From NCBI GenBank assembly GCA_022508705.1, contig JAFLUO010000076.1, positions 1 to 8,616 on the forward strand: a stretch of DNA of 8,616 nucleotides, in the 5' to 3' direction. The notes beneath the pieces are model-generated. The model was not told the origin of the DNA, did not search any database, and was given only the letters and a program-made list of their open reading frames with translations. The number at the start of each line of letters is the position of its first letter. Position 1 is the stretch's first letter. Both the position numbers and the translations under genes were made by a program. Source of the stretch: Oscillospiraceae bacterium. GTDB lineage: Bacteria > Bacillota > Clostridia > Oscillospirales > Acutalibacteraceae. Below are positions 1 through 6,684 of this stretch, in pieces.

Positions 1-368
1 GCAACTTCGTCAATCGCCTTGAGCTTTTCCATTACAAGCTCGCCGATTTTAACACTTGAAATCTCACGGTCAAGAGAGTTCTGAAGAGAAACTTCAATTT
101 CATTGACAGCATTTTCGATAGTCTCCATTGAAACCTGACGCTTTTCACAGGCACGCACAATTCCGCGCATGAGCTTGTCACGGTCAAATGCTTCACGGGA
201 TTTATCTTTTTTAACAACTAAAATCGGAACACTTTCAATTATTTCATAAGTCGTGAATCTTTTTGCGCAGTTTATGCACTCTCTGCGCCTGCGTATTCTT
301 TCGCCTTCGTCTGTGGGGCGGGAGTCAATAACCTTGCTTTCTTCGTATCCGCAAAACGGACATTTCAT
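1..368 (-). CDS. nrdR: Transcriptional repressor NrdR (partial, C-terminus beyond window)
   Basis: NrdR is a zinc- and nucleotide-binding repressor that represses ribonucleotide reductase operons when dATP/ATP levels are high. The first 122 residues are visible, of about 150 usual for the family, and the gene continues past the left edge. Translation begins MKCPFCGYEESKVIDSRPTD. The N-terminal zinc ribbon has all four cysteines, at C3, C6, C31 and C34, and the basic RRRREC stretch of the DNA-binding part. An ATP-cone domain follows from about residue 48 (PILVVKKDKSREAFDRDKL), with the conserved RDKL and SVKIGELVMEKL segments. The ATG at 368-366 is chosen because the zinc ribbon starts directly after it, as in known NrdR proteins; the ribosome binding site is weak (TTGGATG upstream). 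No ribonucleotide reductase gene lies in the window, so its targets are elsewhere. Identity is clear from the motifs. Confidence 0.96.
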   Translation of the reverse strand, partial: MKCPFCGYEESKVIDSRPTDEGERIRRRRECINCAKRFTTYEIIESVPILVVKKDKSREAFDRDKLMRGIVRACEKRQVSMETIENAVNEIEVSLQNSLDREISSVKIGELVMEKLKAIDEV

Positions 369-459
369 AAAATCACATCCAATCAGTTAATAAAAATCAT
401 TTATCAGGTTTTTATCACAAAAAGGGCATAAATACCCATTCAAATAAATGATTATCTTT

Positions 460-489
460 ATTCTATCATATTTTTAATATAATTGTAAA
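460..489 (-). promoter_or_regulatory. Predicted sigma-A promoter for nrdR
   Basis: Read on the minus strand, a -35-like TTTACA (489-484) is followed after 18 bp by a -10-like TAGAAT (465-460). This would start transcription near 453 and give an untranslated leader of about 85 nt before nrdR. The leader contains a near-palindrome, GGGCATAAATACCC (424-437 on the plus strand; one mismatched pair). The boxes are inferred by eye in very AT-rich DNA, so chance matches are possible. Confidence 0.4.
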
Positions 490-508
490 GTTTTTATGCT
501 GAGATTTT

Positions 509-527
509 ATTAACAAATACTGTTAAT
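509..527. promoter_or_regulatory. 7-5-7 inverted repeat, possible operator
   Basis: ATTAACA and TGTTAAT form perfect 7-bp arms around the 5-bp spacer AATAC. The site lies about 20 bp upstream of the predicted nrdR -35 box and about 40 bp upstream of the predicted transporter-operon -35 box, so it could serve either direction. Its size fits a dimeric repressor or activator site. The motif ACAAATA recurs at 531-537. It is only loosely similar to an NrdR box. No regulator gene other than nrdR is nearby. Function is inferred from symmetry and position only. Confidence 0.35.
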
Positions 528-567
528 CTGACAAATATCTACAAACCGTAAATTTTGAAATAATATA

Positions 568-595
568 TTGAATATTATCAATTTTATGATATACT
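568..595 (+). promoter_or_regulatory. Predicted sigma-A promoter for the MMPL-lipoprotein operon
   Basis: TTGAAT (568-573) and TATACT (590-595) are separated by 16 bp, giving a likely start near 602 and a leader of about 40 nt before the transporter start codon. It is the best-matching pair in the 369-643 intergenic stretch. The rest of that stretch is AT-rich DNA with no gene I can support. Confidence 0.5.
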
Positions 596-629
596 TGTAA
601 GTGATTAAGGTGTTACATGAAAGTCTACT

Positions 630-635
630 GAGAGG
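630..635 (+). promoter_or_regulatory. Ribosome binding site deciding the MMPL start
   Basis: GAGAGG sits only 2 nt before an ATG at 638 but 8 nt before the in-frame ATG at 644. The second spacing is the normal one, so 644 is preferred as the start; the choice changes the protein by only two residues. Confidence 0.6.
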
Positions 636-643
636 TTATGTGT

Positions 644-2770
644 ATGATTAAAAAGTTAGCATTGTGGGAAACAAAGCATCCCAAAATTGTAATAATTTTG
701 GCAGTGATATTGATGATTCCGTCGCTGTTAGGCTTTGTTTTTACAAGAGTAAATTACGATATGATGTCTTATCTTCCCGACACGCTTGAATCCGTTCAGG
801 GAGAACAGGTGCTTGACGAAACCTTTAAGAATGCCGGTATGTCAATGATTATTGTGGATAGCATGCCGTCAAAATACACCGCGGAGCTGAAATCGGAAAT
901 AGAAAAAATCGACGGGGTAGCAACGGTTTTTTGGACTGACACTCTTGCCGACATTTCAATTCCTATGGAAATTATGCCCGATATGCTGACTGATATTTTT
1001 TACAGTCAGGACGGCACAAAAACCATGATGCTGGTGCAGTACACTGAAACAGGTTCATCAGACAAAACTCTTGATGCAATTTCATCCATTAAAAAAATAA
1101 TGAATGAGAAGGTGCTGATCAGCGGATTTACTGCAATTTCCGAAGATATAAGAGATATAAGCGAAAAGCAAGCACCGCTCTATGTTGGCTTTGCAGTTCT
1201 TTTGGCGTTCGTTGCAATGACCGTTATGATGGAATCATGGCTGCTCCCGTTTGTTGTTCTGTCATCCCTTGGAATTGCAATTATATACAATATGGGAACG
1301 AATATCTTTATGGGAGAAATTTCCTTCATAACGCAGACCATGGCAGCAATTCTGCAGCTGGGCGTTACAATGGACTATTCAATTTTCCTTATAGACCGTT
1401 ACCATGAGGAAAAGAAAATTTATGACGACAAAAGCATCGCTATGACAAATGCGGTTATGAAATCAATGACTGCTATTGCGGGCAGCTCGCTTACGACTAT
1501 ATTTGGATTTTTAGCTCTTTGCTTTATGCAGTTTTCCTTAGGCTTTGACATAGGCTTTGTTTTGGCAAAGGGCGTCGTGCTTGGAATTTTAACGGTTGTT
1601 ACTGTTTTACCTGCAATCGTTTTACTTACAGAAAAATATGTTGATAAATATAAGCACCGTTCGCTTATGCCAAAGTTTGATAAAGTAAACGAGTGGGTAT
1701 TTAAACATAAAAAAATACTTGCAATAATTTTTGTAGTGTTGCTTATACCTACATATTTAATCCAGAGCAAAGCAAAGCTTTATTACAATATGGACAAAGC
1801 GCTTCCACAAGACCTTGTATCAGTAGTGGGCTTAAATACGTTGAAAGAAGATTTCGGAATGGCGTCATCTCAGTTTATTGTGTTTGACGACTCTCTTCCG
1901 GCAGGCGAAATTATGCAAATGGAAGACGAAATCAATGAGTTACCTGGTATAAGTTCAATTCTTTCTTACAATATGTTATTGGGACCTGCCGTTCCGAGCA
2001 GTATTGTTCCTGATGAATTACTCAAAATATGTAAGGCAGACGGGCTTCAGCTTATGATGGTAAACTCTGAATATGCGACGGCTACCGACGAGCTGAACGA
2101 TCAAGTTATTAAAATGGAACAAATTGTCAAATCCCACGACCCGAATGCGCTTATAACGGGTGAGGGAGCAATATCGAAGGACATGGTTGTTACAACAGGT
2201 AAGGATTTCAGCGTTACGAGTATAATTTCCGTGGTAGCGATATTCATTTTGATTGCCATTTGCTTTAAGTCAATCAGTTTGCCTATAATTTTGGTGCTGT
2301 CCATTAAACTGGCAATTTGGTTTAATCTTTGCTTCCCTGTAATTATGGGAAAGCAGGTGTCATTCGTTGACCCAACGGTTATTAACTGCGTTCAGCTTGG
2401 AGCTACGGTTGACTATGCAATTCTTTTGACGACCAGATTCAGAGAAGAACTGAAATCAGGTATACTTAAACAAGATGCCATTAAAAATGCTCTTGCGGTG
2501 GCTGAAAAATCCATTTTGCAGTCTGCAGCGGTTTTCTTTGCGGCAACCTTCGGAGTGTATCTCGTTTGCGATATAACAATTATCAAGGGTATCTGTGCGC
2601 TTCTTGCAAGAGGTTCAATAATCAGTACAATTGTTATTGTGGTATTCACAGCTCCGCTTATTTACCTTTGCGAACCGATTATAAGCAAGACCACGCTTGA
2701 TTGGACAGACCAACACCAACGAAAAAAGAAAAAGAAAAAACAGTCTGAAGAAATTATTAAGGAGGCATAG
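644..2770 (+). CDS. MMPL/RND-superfamily transporter, 12 predicted TM helices
   Basis: This 708-residue membrane protein belongs to the RND superfamily (MMPL type), whose members use the proton gradient to export lipids, hydrophobic compounds or drugs. It is a duplicated 2 x 6 helix protein. Each half has one helix (about residues 15-34 and 356-373), a large extracellular domain (about 35-178 and 374-523), then five clustered helices. The proton-relay Asp-Tyr pairs of MmpL-type pumps are present in both halves, at D244-Y245 (GVTMDYSIFLIDRYHEE) and D590-Y591 (GATVDYAILLTTRFREE), so the pump should be active. Each is followed by the typical R-[YF]-x-E-E segment. The C-terminus is a short cytoplasmic tail with a six-lysine run. 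It is the first gene of a two-gene operon; the lipoprotein start follows its stop by 4 nt and the lipoprotein RBS lies inside its 3' end. The substrate cannot be told from sequence. Overall length and lack of a long C-terminal domain resemble YdfJ-like clostridial members more than mycobacterial MmpL3. Confidence 0.9.
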   Translation: MIKKLALWETKHPKIVIILAVILMIPSLLGFVFTRVNYDMMSYLPDTLESVQGEQVLDETFKNAGMSMIIVDSMPSKYTAELKSEIEKIDGVATVFWTDTLADISIPMEIMPDMLTDIFYSQDGTKTMMLVQYTETGSSDKTLDAISSIKKIMNEKVLISGFTAISEDIRDISEKQAPLYVGFAVLLAFVAMTVMMESWLLPFVVLSSLGIAIIYNMGTNIFMGEISFITQTMAAILQLGVTMDYSIFLIDRYHEEKKIYDDKSIAMTNAVMKSMTAIAGSSLTTIFGFLALCFMQFSLGFDIGFVLAKGVVLGILTVVTVLPAIVLLTEKYVDKYKHRSLMPKFDKVNEWVFKHKKILAIIFVVLLIPTYLIQSKAKLYYNMDKALPQDLVSVVGLNTLKEDFGMASSQFIVFDDSLPAGEIMQMEDEINELPGISSILSYNMLLGPAVPSSIVPDELLKICKADGLQLMMVNSEYATATDELNDQVIKMEQIVKSHDPNALITGEGAISKDMVVTTGKDFSVTSIISVVAIFILIAICFKSISLPIILVLSIKLAIWFNLCFPVIMGKQVSFVDPTVINCVQLGATVDYAILLTTRFREELKSGILKQDAIKNALAVAEKSILQSAAVFFAATFGVYLVCDITIIKGICALLARGSIISTIVIVVFTAPLIYLCEPIISKTTLDWTDQHQRKKKKKKQSEEIIKEA
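2759..2765 (+). promoter_or_regulatory. Strong ribosome binding site of the lipoprotein gene
   Basis: AAGGAGG lies 9 nt before the ATG at 2775 and overlaps the last codons of the transporter gene. The lipoprotein reading frame stays open upstream to 2697, but this near-perfect Shine-Dalgarno sequence and the signal peptide directly after 2775 fix the real start there. The overlap suggests translational coupling of the two genes. Confidence 0.85.
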
Positions 2771-2774
2771 ACAC

Positions 2775-4379
2775 ATGCGTAAAAATATGATTTTCAAAAT
2801 ATTCTGTGTAATTCTTGCCGTATCGATGATGCTTTTAACAGCGGCAGGTTGTGGTAAGAAAACAACGGGAAATGAAATTCTTGATGTTTATTCCGGAAAA
2901 AAGGAGTATAAACAGACCGAGTATTCGGAAATTGCGGAAGCTTTTAAAAAGCAGGAAACCGTTTATGTGAATTTAGCACCGGACGGAACAGCATCCAATA
3001 TTACCGTTACCGATTGGATTCATACAGATATGCCTCAGGTAAGAGTTGCGGACATAAGCAATCTTCAAAATATCCGTAATGTAAAAACACTTGTTGAACC
3101 CATAACAGACGGTGAAAACATTTTCTGGGATATGGACACAACAGACATTTATTACAGCGGTGAAACGGACACAGAACCGCCGGTTATGTTTAATATCCGC
3201 TATTTCCTTGAGGGAACGGAAATGACTGCCGAACAGATTGCAGGCAAAAAAGGTAACGTTAAAATTCAGATAGAAGCAAAAAACAATTTGACAGTGCCGA
3301 TGCAAATCAAGGGTAAGGATTTTACCATAAGCTGCCCCATGATAATGATTGGCGGAACTATTCTCTCTGAAGGCGTTTTCTCAAATATTTCTATTGATAA
3401 CGGTTCAAAGATAAGTGACGGCGACAAGGAAATTTTGTTCTTCTTCGGCGTTCCCGGTATGGATGAAAGTCTCGGTATTTCCGATTTAGGCTTTGATTTT
3501 ATTGATTACGGTCTTTACAGCAACATTTACTGTATATCCGCTTATACGGAAAGCTTTGAGCTTGGCAATTTAATGTTCGCCGTAATGCCCCTTGCATCTA
3601 TCGGCAATTTAGGCAACGGGGGACTTCCCACCAGCGTTGAAAGTATAAAGAAGGTTATCGGCGATATTGAAAATATCCAAAATGCTCTTACAGGTCTTGA
3701 TATTAACAAAATAGTTAATATCCTTTACGGTGACTCAAATAAGCTTGAGGATATGTTAGATGCAGTCAGTGATGCAGTGGTTCTTTATGAGGAAAACGAA
3801 AAGCTTATAAAGGTTATCGGCAAATATATGACTGATGAAAACCTTGCAAAGCTCGATAAGCTTGCAAAAGACCTTGAAAGAACGGATATGAATGCGGTTG
3901 CCAATACTCTTAGCGACCCCACGGTTAGGAGACTTTTAAACGTTCTTCCTCAGCTTTCCTCAAGCCTTTCAAGCTTTTCTGTTCTTGCACAGGATATAAA
4001 TGACGTAATGCCTATTTTACAGGCATTGATGAATGAGATGGATTCAGACCCCGAGCTTCAAAAGTCACTTGAAAATCTGCCTCAAACTCTTGCTGAGCTT
4101 AAACGCATTTTAGCGGTAATTGAAGCGAATAAAGATCTTTTAGATGCGATAGCGGATCTTTCAAATGCCGACAGCGCGGAAAGGCTTGAGGCTATTATGG
4201 AAACTGCCGACAAATACGGTGCTTTAGGCTCTCTTAACGATAAGGATACGGATTTGCTTGCAGAGCGTGTAAAGCAGTGGGTAACCATCGGCATGCAATA
4301 CAAAATATTCACAGAGTGCCCATTAGAGGCAGAAGCATCGGTAATGTTTGTTTATAAAACCGCCGCTGTTCATGCGTAA
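2775..4379 (+). CDS. Uncharacterised secreted lipoprotein, partner of the MMPL transporter
   Basis: This 534-residue protein has a lipoprotein-type signal peptide: MRKNM, a hydrophobic core at about 6-21, then a lipobox-like TAAGC with C26 as the predicted lipidated residue. The -3 position is Ala rather than the usual Leu, so the lipobox is slightly off consensus. Residues about 60-265 look beta-rich, beginning ETVYVNLAPDGTASNITVTD, with a second recognisable stretch near 145-170 (FNIRYFLEGTEMTAEQIAGK, then KGNVKIQIEAKN). This resembles an unnamed domain in clostridial exported proteins encoded beside MMPL or YhgE/Pip-type membrane proteins. Residues about 285-505 are almost entirely Leu-rich, probably alpha-helical, and could form a stalk or helical bundle. 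A short hydrophobic strand, EASVMFVYKT, closes the protein; there is no C-terminal membrane helix. The co-operonic position suggests an extracellular accessory subunit or substrate chaperone of the pump. That role is inferred; no enzyme motif was recognised. Confidence 0.8.
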   Translation: MRKNMIFKIFCVILAVSMMLLTAAGCGKKTTGNEILDVYSGKKEYKQTEYSEIAEAFKKQETVYVNLAPDGTASNITVTDWIHTDMPQVRVADISNLQNIRNVKTLVEPITDGENIFWDMDTTDIYYSGETDTEPPVMFNIRYFLEGTEMTAEQIAGKKGNVKIQIEAKNNLTVPMQIKGKDFTISCPMIMIGGTILSEGVFSNISIDNGSKISDGDKEILFFFGVPGMDESLGISDLGFDFIDYGLYSNIYCISAYTESFELGNLMFAVMPLASIGNLGNGGLPTSVESIKKVIGDIENIQNALTGLDINKIVNILYGDSNKLEDMLDAVSDAVVLYEENEKLIKVIGKYMTDENLAKLDKLAKDLERTDMNAVANTLSDPTVRRLLNVLPQLSSSLSSFSVLAQDINDVMPILQALMNEMDSDPELQKSLENLPQTLAELKRILAVIEANKDLLDAIADLSNADSAERLEAIMETADKYGALGSLNDKDTDLLAERVKQWVTIGMQYKIFTECPLEAEASVMFVYKTAAVHA

Positions 4380-4389
4380 ATCTTTTAAT

Positions 4390-4423
4390 AAAAAACACCC
4401 GTGCAAAAGCACGGGTATTTTTT
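4390..4423. terminator. Bidirectional rho-independent terminator
   Basis: An 8-bp perfect stem (ACCCGTGC 4397-4404 with GCACGGGT 4409-4416) closes an AAAA loop. It is followed by TTTTTT (4418-4423) on the plus strand and preceded by a run of A (4390-4395) that gives a T-tract on the minus strand. It sits 10 nt after the lipoprotein stop and 12 nt beyond the convergent sulfatase stop, so it can end both transcripts. Confidence 0.93.
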
Positions 4424-4435
4424 GTATGGGCGGTT

Positions 4436-5758
4436 TTATTTTTTACTAACCTTGTATGCAGGTAAAATTTTCGGTTTCTTTTCACCTGCGTTAACCATTT
4501 CTCTTATCAGCATTTCCCTAAGTTCTTTACGGATTTGGCTGTAATTGTTATCTTTTATCAAATTGTATTTTTCAATAGGGTCTTTTTCCAAATCGTAAAG
4601 ATAATCTTCAAAATAAACAGGTGAGCTCGGTGACAAATTACCTGAAAGAAAAGGCGCTTTTACGGAATACTTATATTTTTTCGTCCTTATGGCTCTGCCG
4701 CAGTGGCTTTCGGAAATCTGCAAAAATACGCAGTCACGCTCTTCATCTGATTTTATTTCCTCTATAAGCGATTTTCCCATAAATTCAGGGGGAACATCAA
4801 TTCCTGCAATTTGAAGCAGCGTGGGAGGCAGGTCAATAAGACTTACAAGCCTATCGTCTTTCTTTCCGCCTTTGAAAAACCCGCCCGAAATAATAAGAGG
4901 AGTGTGAATTGAGCTGTCATGGCATGAGCGCTTGTACTCAAAATTTCGTGTTTTGAAATGGGAGCCGTGATCGCTGGTGTAAATTATTACAGTGTTGTCG
5001 TAAATCCCCATTTCCTTGAGCTTGCCCACGAGCTTGCCAATGTTTTCATCAATTCGGTTAATCGACGCTATGTAATCGGGGTACATTTCGTCATAGTCGC
5101 CGCTAAGGAATGTTAAATCATCAGGCAGAGGATAATCTTTATATTTCTCAACTGTTTCAACAGGCCCTTCATATCTGTGGTGATCGTTTTGATGATGGGG
5201 TTCAAGCTGAGAGATGAACATGAAAAACGGTTTGTCAGAGGTTTTTCTGTCTAAATAATCAAGAGCAAAATCGTTTATGCAGTCTGCACGGTAGCCTTTA
5301 AACTCGACTTTGTTATTGTCCCCGTCAAAAATGTATCCGTCATAACCGTGAGAGGTAAATTCAAGTACATCTGCCGCCATCCAGTAGTCTTTGTAGCCGC
5401 CCCGTTTTTCTTTGGGAACGGCGGTTTTTTCGCAATGAAATCCGCGCCCCGGAAATCTGTCCGACGCCAAATGCCATTTGCCGATATATGCCGTTTCATA
5501 ACCTGCCTCATTAAAATATTCGGCTAAAGGTTTAATATCCTCACAAAGAGGAATTCCGTTAACATAGCTTTTGTTCTGAGTGGCATAAACTCCTGTTTGC
5601 AAACACGCCCTTGCAGGGCCGCACACTGGCTGGCAGGTGTATGAATTTTCAAAATTATATCCGTCAGCGACAAGAGCCATAAGGTTAGGCGTAACCTCTT
5701 CGTTTACCGTGTCCCAACGCTGCTGATCAGAAAAATAAAATATTATATTCGGATTCAT
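4436..5758 (-). CDS. Cys-type (formylglycine) sulfatase, predicted cytoplasmic
   Basis: This 440-residue protein is of the alkaline-phosphatase-fold sulfatase family, which hydrolyses sulfate esters (some relatives act on phosphonate or phosphate esters). The signature C-x-P-x-R-x4-T-G is intact at C46-G-P-A-R50 to T55-G56; C46 would be oxidised to formylglycine, in anaerobes by a radical-SAM anSME enzyme. Other expected site elements are D11-Q12 near the N-terminus (metal), G93-K94-W95-H96, H188 in the LEPHH segment, and D263-H264-G265 (metal). The protein starts MNPNIIFYFSDQQRWD directly at the first core strand, with no signal peptide, so it should act in the cytosol on an imported small substrate. 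The ATG at 5758-5756 follows AGGGGTG at suitable spacing. The gene is transcribed alone, convergent with the transporter operon and divergent from proBAC. No transporter, glycosidase or anSME gene is in view. The substrate is unknown; phosphonate monoester hydrolase-like activity remains possible. Confidence 0.9.
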   Translation of the reverse strand: MNPNIIFYFSDQQRWDTVNEEVTPNLMALVADGYNFENSYTCQPVCGPARACLQTGVYATQNKSYVNGIPLCEDIKPLAEYFNEAGYETAYIGKWHLASDRFPGRGFHCEKTAVPKEKRGGYKDYWMAADVLEFTSHGYDGYIFDGDNNKVEFKGYRADCINDFALDYLDRKTSDKPFFMFISQLEPHHQNDHHRYEGPVETVEKYKDYPLPDDLTFLSGDYDEMYPDYIASINRIDENIGKLVGKLKEMGIYDNTVIIYTSDHGSHFKTRNFEYKRSCHDSSIHTPLIISGGFFKGGKKDDRLVSLIDLPPTLLQIAGIDVPPEFMGKSLIEEIKSDEERDCVFLQISESHCGRAIRTKKYKYSVKAPFLSGNLSPSSPVYFEDYLYDLEKDPIEKYNLIKDNNYSQIRKELREMLIREMVNAGEKKPKILPAYKVSKK

Positions 5759-5798
5759 AATTCACCCCTGAATTCACGTCAAATAAAAGTCCTCATTC

Positions 5799-5828
5799 AT
5801 TTTATCATAAAACACAACTGTAATTCAA
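5799..5828 (-). promoter_or_regulatory. Predicted sigma-A promoter for the sulfatase
   Basis: On the minus strand TTGAAT (5828-5823) and TAAAAT (5804-5799) are 18 bp apart, giving a start near 5792 and a leader of about 35 nt. It does not overlap the predicted proB promoter, which lies about 20 bp further upstream and faces away. Confidence 0.4.
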
Positions 5829-5845
5829 CCGATAAAAATAAGTGT

Positions 5846-5861
5846 ATTTTACTTGTAAAAT
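5846..5861. promoter_or_regulatory. 7-2-7 inverted repeat over the proB -35 box, possible operator
   Basis: ATTTTAC and GTAAAAT are perfect 7-bp arms around TT. The repeat covers the predicted proB -35 hexamer, a position where a bound dimer would block RNA polymerase. It is also within reach of the divergent sulfatase promoter. The composition is AT-rich, so chance symmetry cannot be excluded. Confidence 0.35.
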
Positions 5862-5876
5862 CTTCCTTTGTATGAT
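5848..5876 (+). promoter_or_regulatory. Predicted sigma-A promoter for proBAC
   Basis: TTTACT (5848-5853) and TATGAT (5871-5876) are separated by the optimal 17 bp, with transcription likely starting near 5883. The resulting leader of only about 30 nt leaves no room for a T-box or riboswitch, so control would be at transcription initiation or by feedback on ProB. Confidence 0.55.
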
Positions 5877-5900
5877 AAACTGAATTTAACAATAACTTTT

Positions 5901-5906
5901 GGAGAG
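5901..5906 (+). promoter_or_regulatory. Ribosome binding site deciding the proB start
   Basis: GGAGAG lies 6 nt before the ATG at 5913. An in-frame ATG upstream at 5868 has no binding site, overlaps the predicted -10 region and would add 15 residues not found in ProB proteins, so 5913 is the start. Confidence 0.85.
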
Positions 5907-5912
5907 TTTAGA

Positions 5913-6680
5913 ATGCGAATTGTCGTAAAGGTAGGAACATCAACACTTGCTCACTCCACGGGCAGGATCAATATAAGGCGGGTAGAGTCACTTTGCAAAG
6001 TTTTAAGCGACCTTTTAAACGCAGGTAATGAAATAATACTTGTTTCGTCAGGCGCTATCGGAATGGGCGTAGGTAAGCTTTCTTTGGGTGATAAGCCTGA
6101 GGATATGGCAACAAAGCAGGCGGCAGCGGCAGTCGGTCAATGCGAGCTTATGTATATTTACGATAAAGAATTTTCCGAATATAATCATACAATAGCGCAA
6201 ATTCTCATTACAAATTCAATCGTAAACAATAAAATCGACCACAAAAATTTCATAAATACGGTTTTGAAACTTTTAGAATTTGGAGTAATGCCCGTTATAA
6301 ATGAAAACGATACGATTTCAACAGAGGAAATCGAAATAGGTGACAACGACACCCTCGGCGCTATTGTTGCAACGAGTTTAAAAGCCGATTTGCTTATTAT
6401 TTTGTCAGATATTGACGGACTTTACGACAAAGACCCGAGAACAAACAATGACGCGGTTTTAATTAAAAACGTATATGAGATAAATAACGATATTATGCTT
6501 ATGGGCAGGGGCGAGGGCTCAACACTGGGTACGGGCGGAATGCACACAAAGCTGAAAGCCGCCAAGATAGTTACCGAAAAAGGCATTGATATGATAATTG
6601 CAAACGGCAGTGACCCCCAAATTTTATACGATATTATTGACGGCAACGACATCGGCACAAGATTTTACGGAAAGAAATGA
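5913..6680 (+). CDS. proB: Glutamate 5-kinase, short form without PUA domain
   Basis: ProB phosphorylates L-glutamate with ATP to gamma-glutamyl phosphate, the first and feedback-regulated step of proline synthesis, in the cytosol. The 255-residue protein starts MRIVVKVGTSTL and is a complete amino-acid-kinase domain. Residues matching the E. coli active site at a constant offset of four are K6, S46, D133, N145, D146 and K213. Family segments seen are VSSGAIGMG (44-52), VINENDTIS (128-136), IGDNDTLGA (142-150), LSDIDGLYDKDP (164-175) and GTGGMHTK (206-213). It ends right after the kinase domain (DIGTRFYGKK), so the roughly 100-residue C-terminal PUA domain of the 367-residue E. coli enzyme is absent. 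Short ProBs are known in some Gram-positives, and no remnant or frameshift is seen because proA begins 4 nt after the stop. It is the first gene of proBAC. Confidence 0.97.
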   Translation: MRIVVKVGTSTLAHSTGRINIRRVESLCKVLSDLLNAGNEIILVSSGAIGMGVGKLSLGDKPEDMATKQAAAAVGQCELMYIYDKEFSEYNHTIAQILITNSIVNNKIDHKNFINTVLKLLEFGVMPVINENDTISTEEIEIGDNDTLGAIVATSLKADLLIILSDIDGLYDKDPRTNNDAVLIKNVYEINNDIMLMGRGEGSTLGTGGMHTKLKAAKIVTEKGIDMIIANGSDPQILYDIIDGNDIGTRFYGKK

Positions 6681-6684
6681 TATA

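Noticed and set aside
1420..1770. A 116-codon open frame on the minus strand inside the MMPL gene.
   Set aside because: It mirrors conserved transmembrane-coding sequence of the transporter and has no family features.
2697..2774. The lipoprotein reading frame stays open upstream into the 3' end of the transporter gene, across an A-rich purine run (2721-2740) that could suggest a frameshift fusion.
   Set aside because: The lipoprotein lies in the +1 frame relative to the transporter, whereas slippage on A-runs is usually -1. The strong RBS and signal peptide at 2775 explain separate translation.
5759..5912. Possible T-box or riboswitch in front of proBAC.
   Set aside because: The region is only about 150 bp, is shared by two divergent promoters, and the predicted proB leader is about 30 nt. 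There is no T-box sequence (TGGNACC-like) and no terminator hairpin.
5868..5912. Upstream in-frame ATG giving a 270-residue ProB.
   Set aside because: It has no RBS, overlaps the predicted promoter, and adds residues not seen before the conserved kinase start, while the ATG at 5913 has GGAGAG at good spacing.
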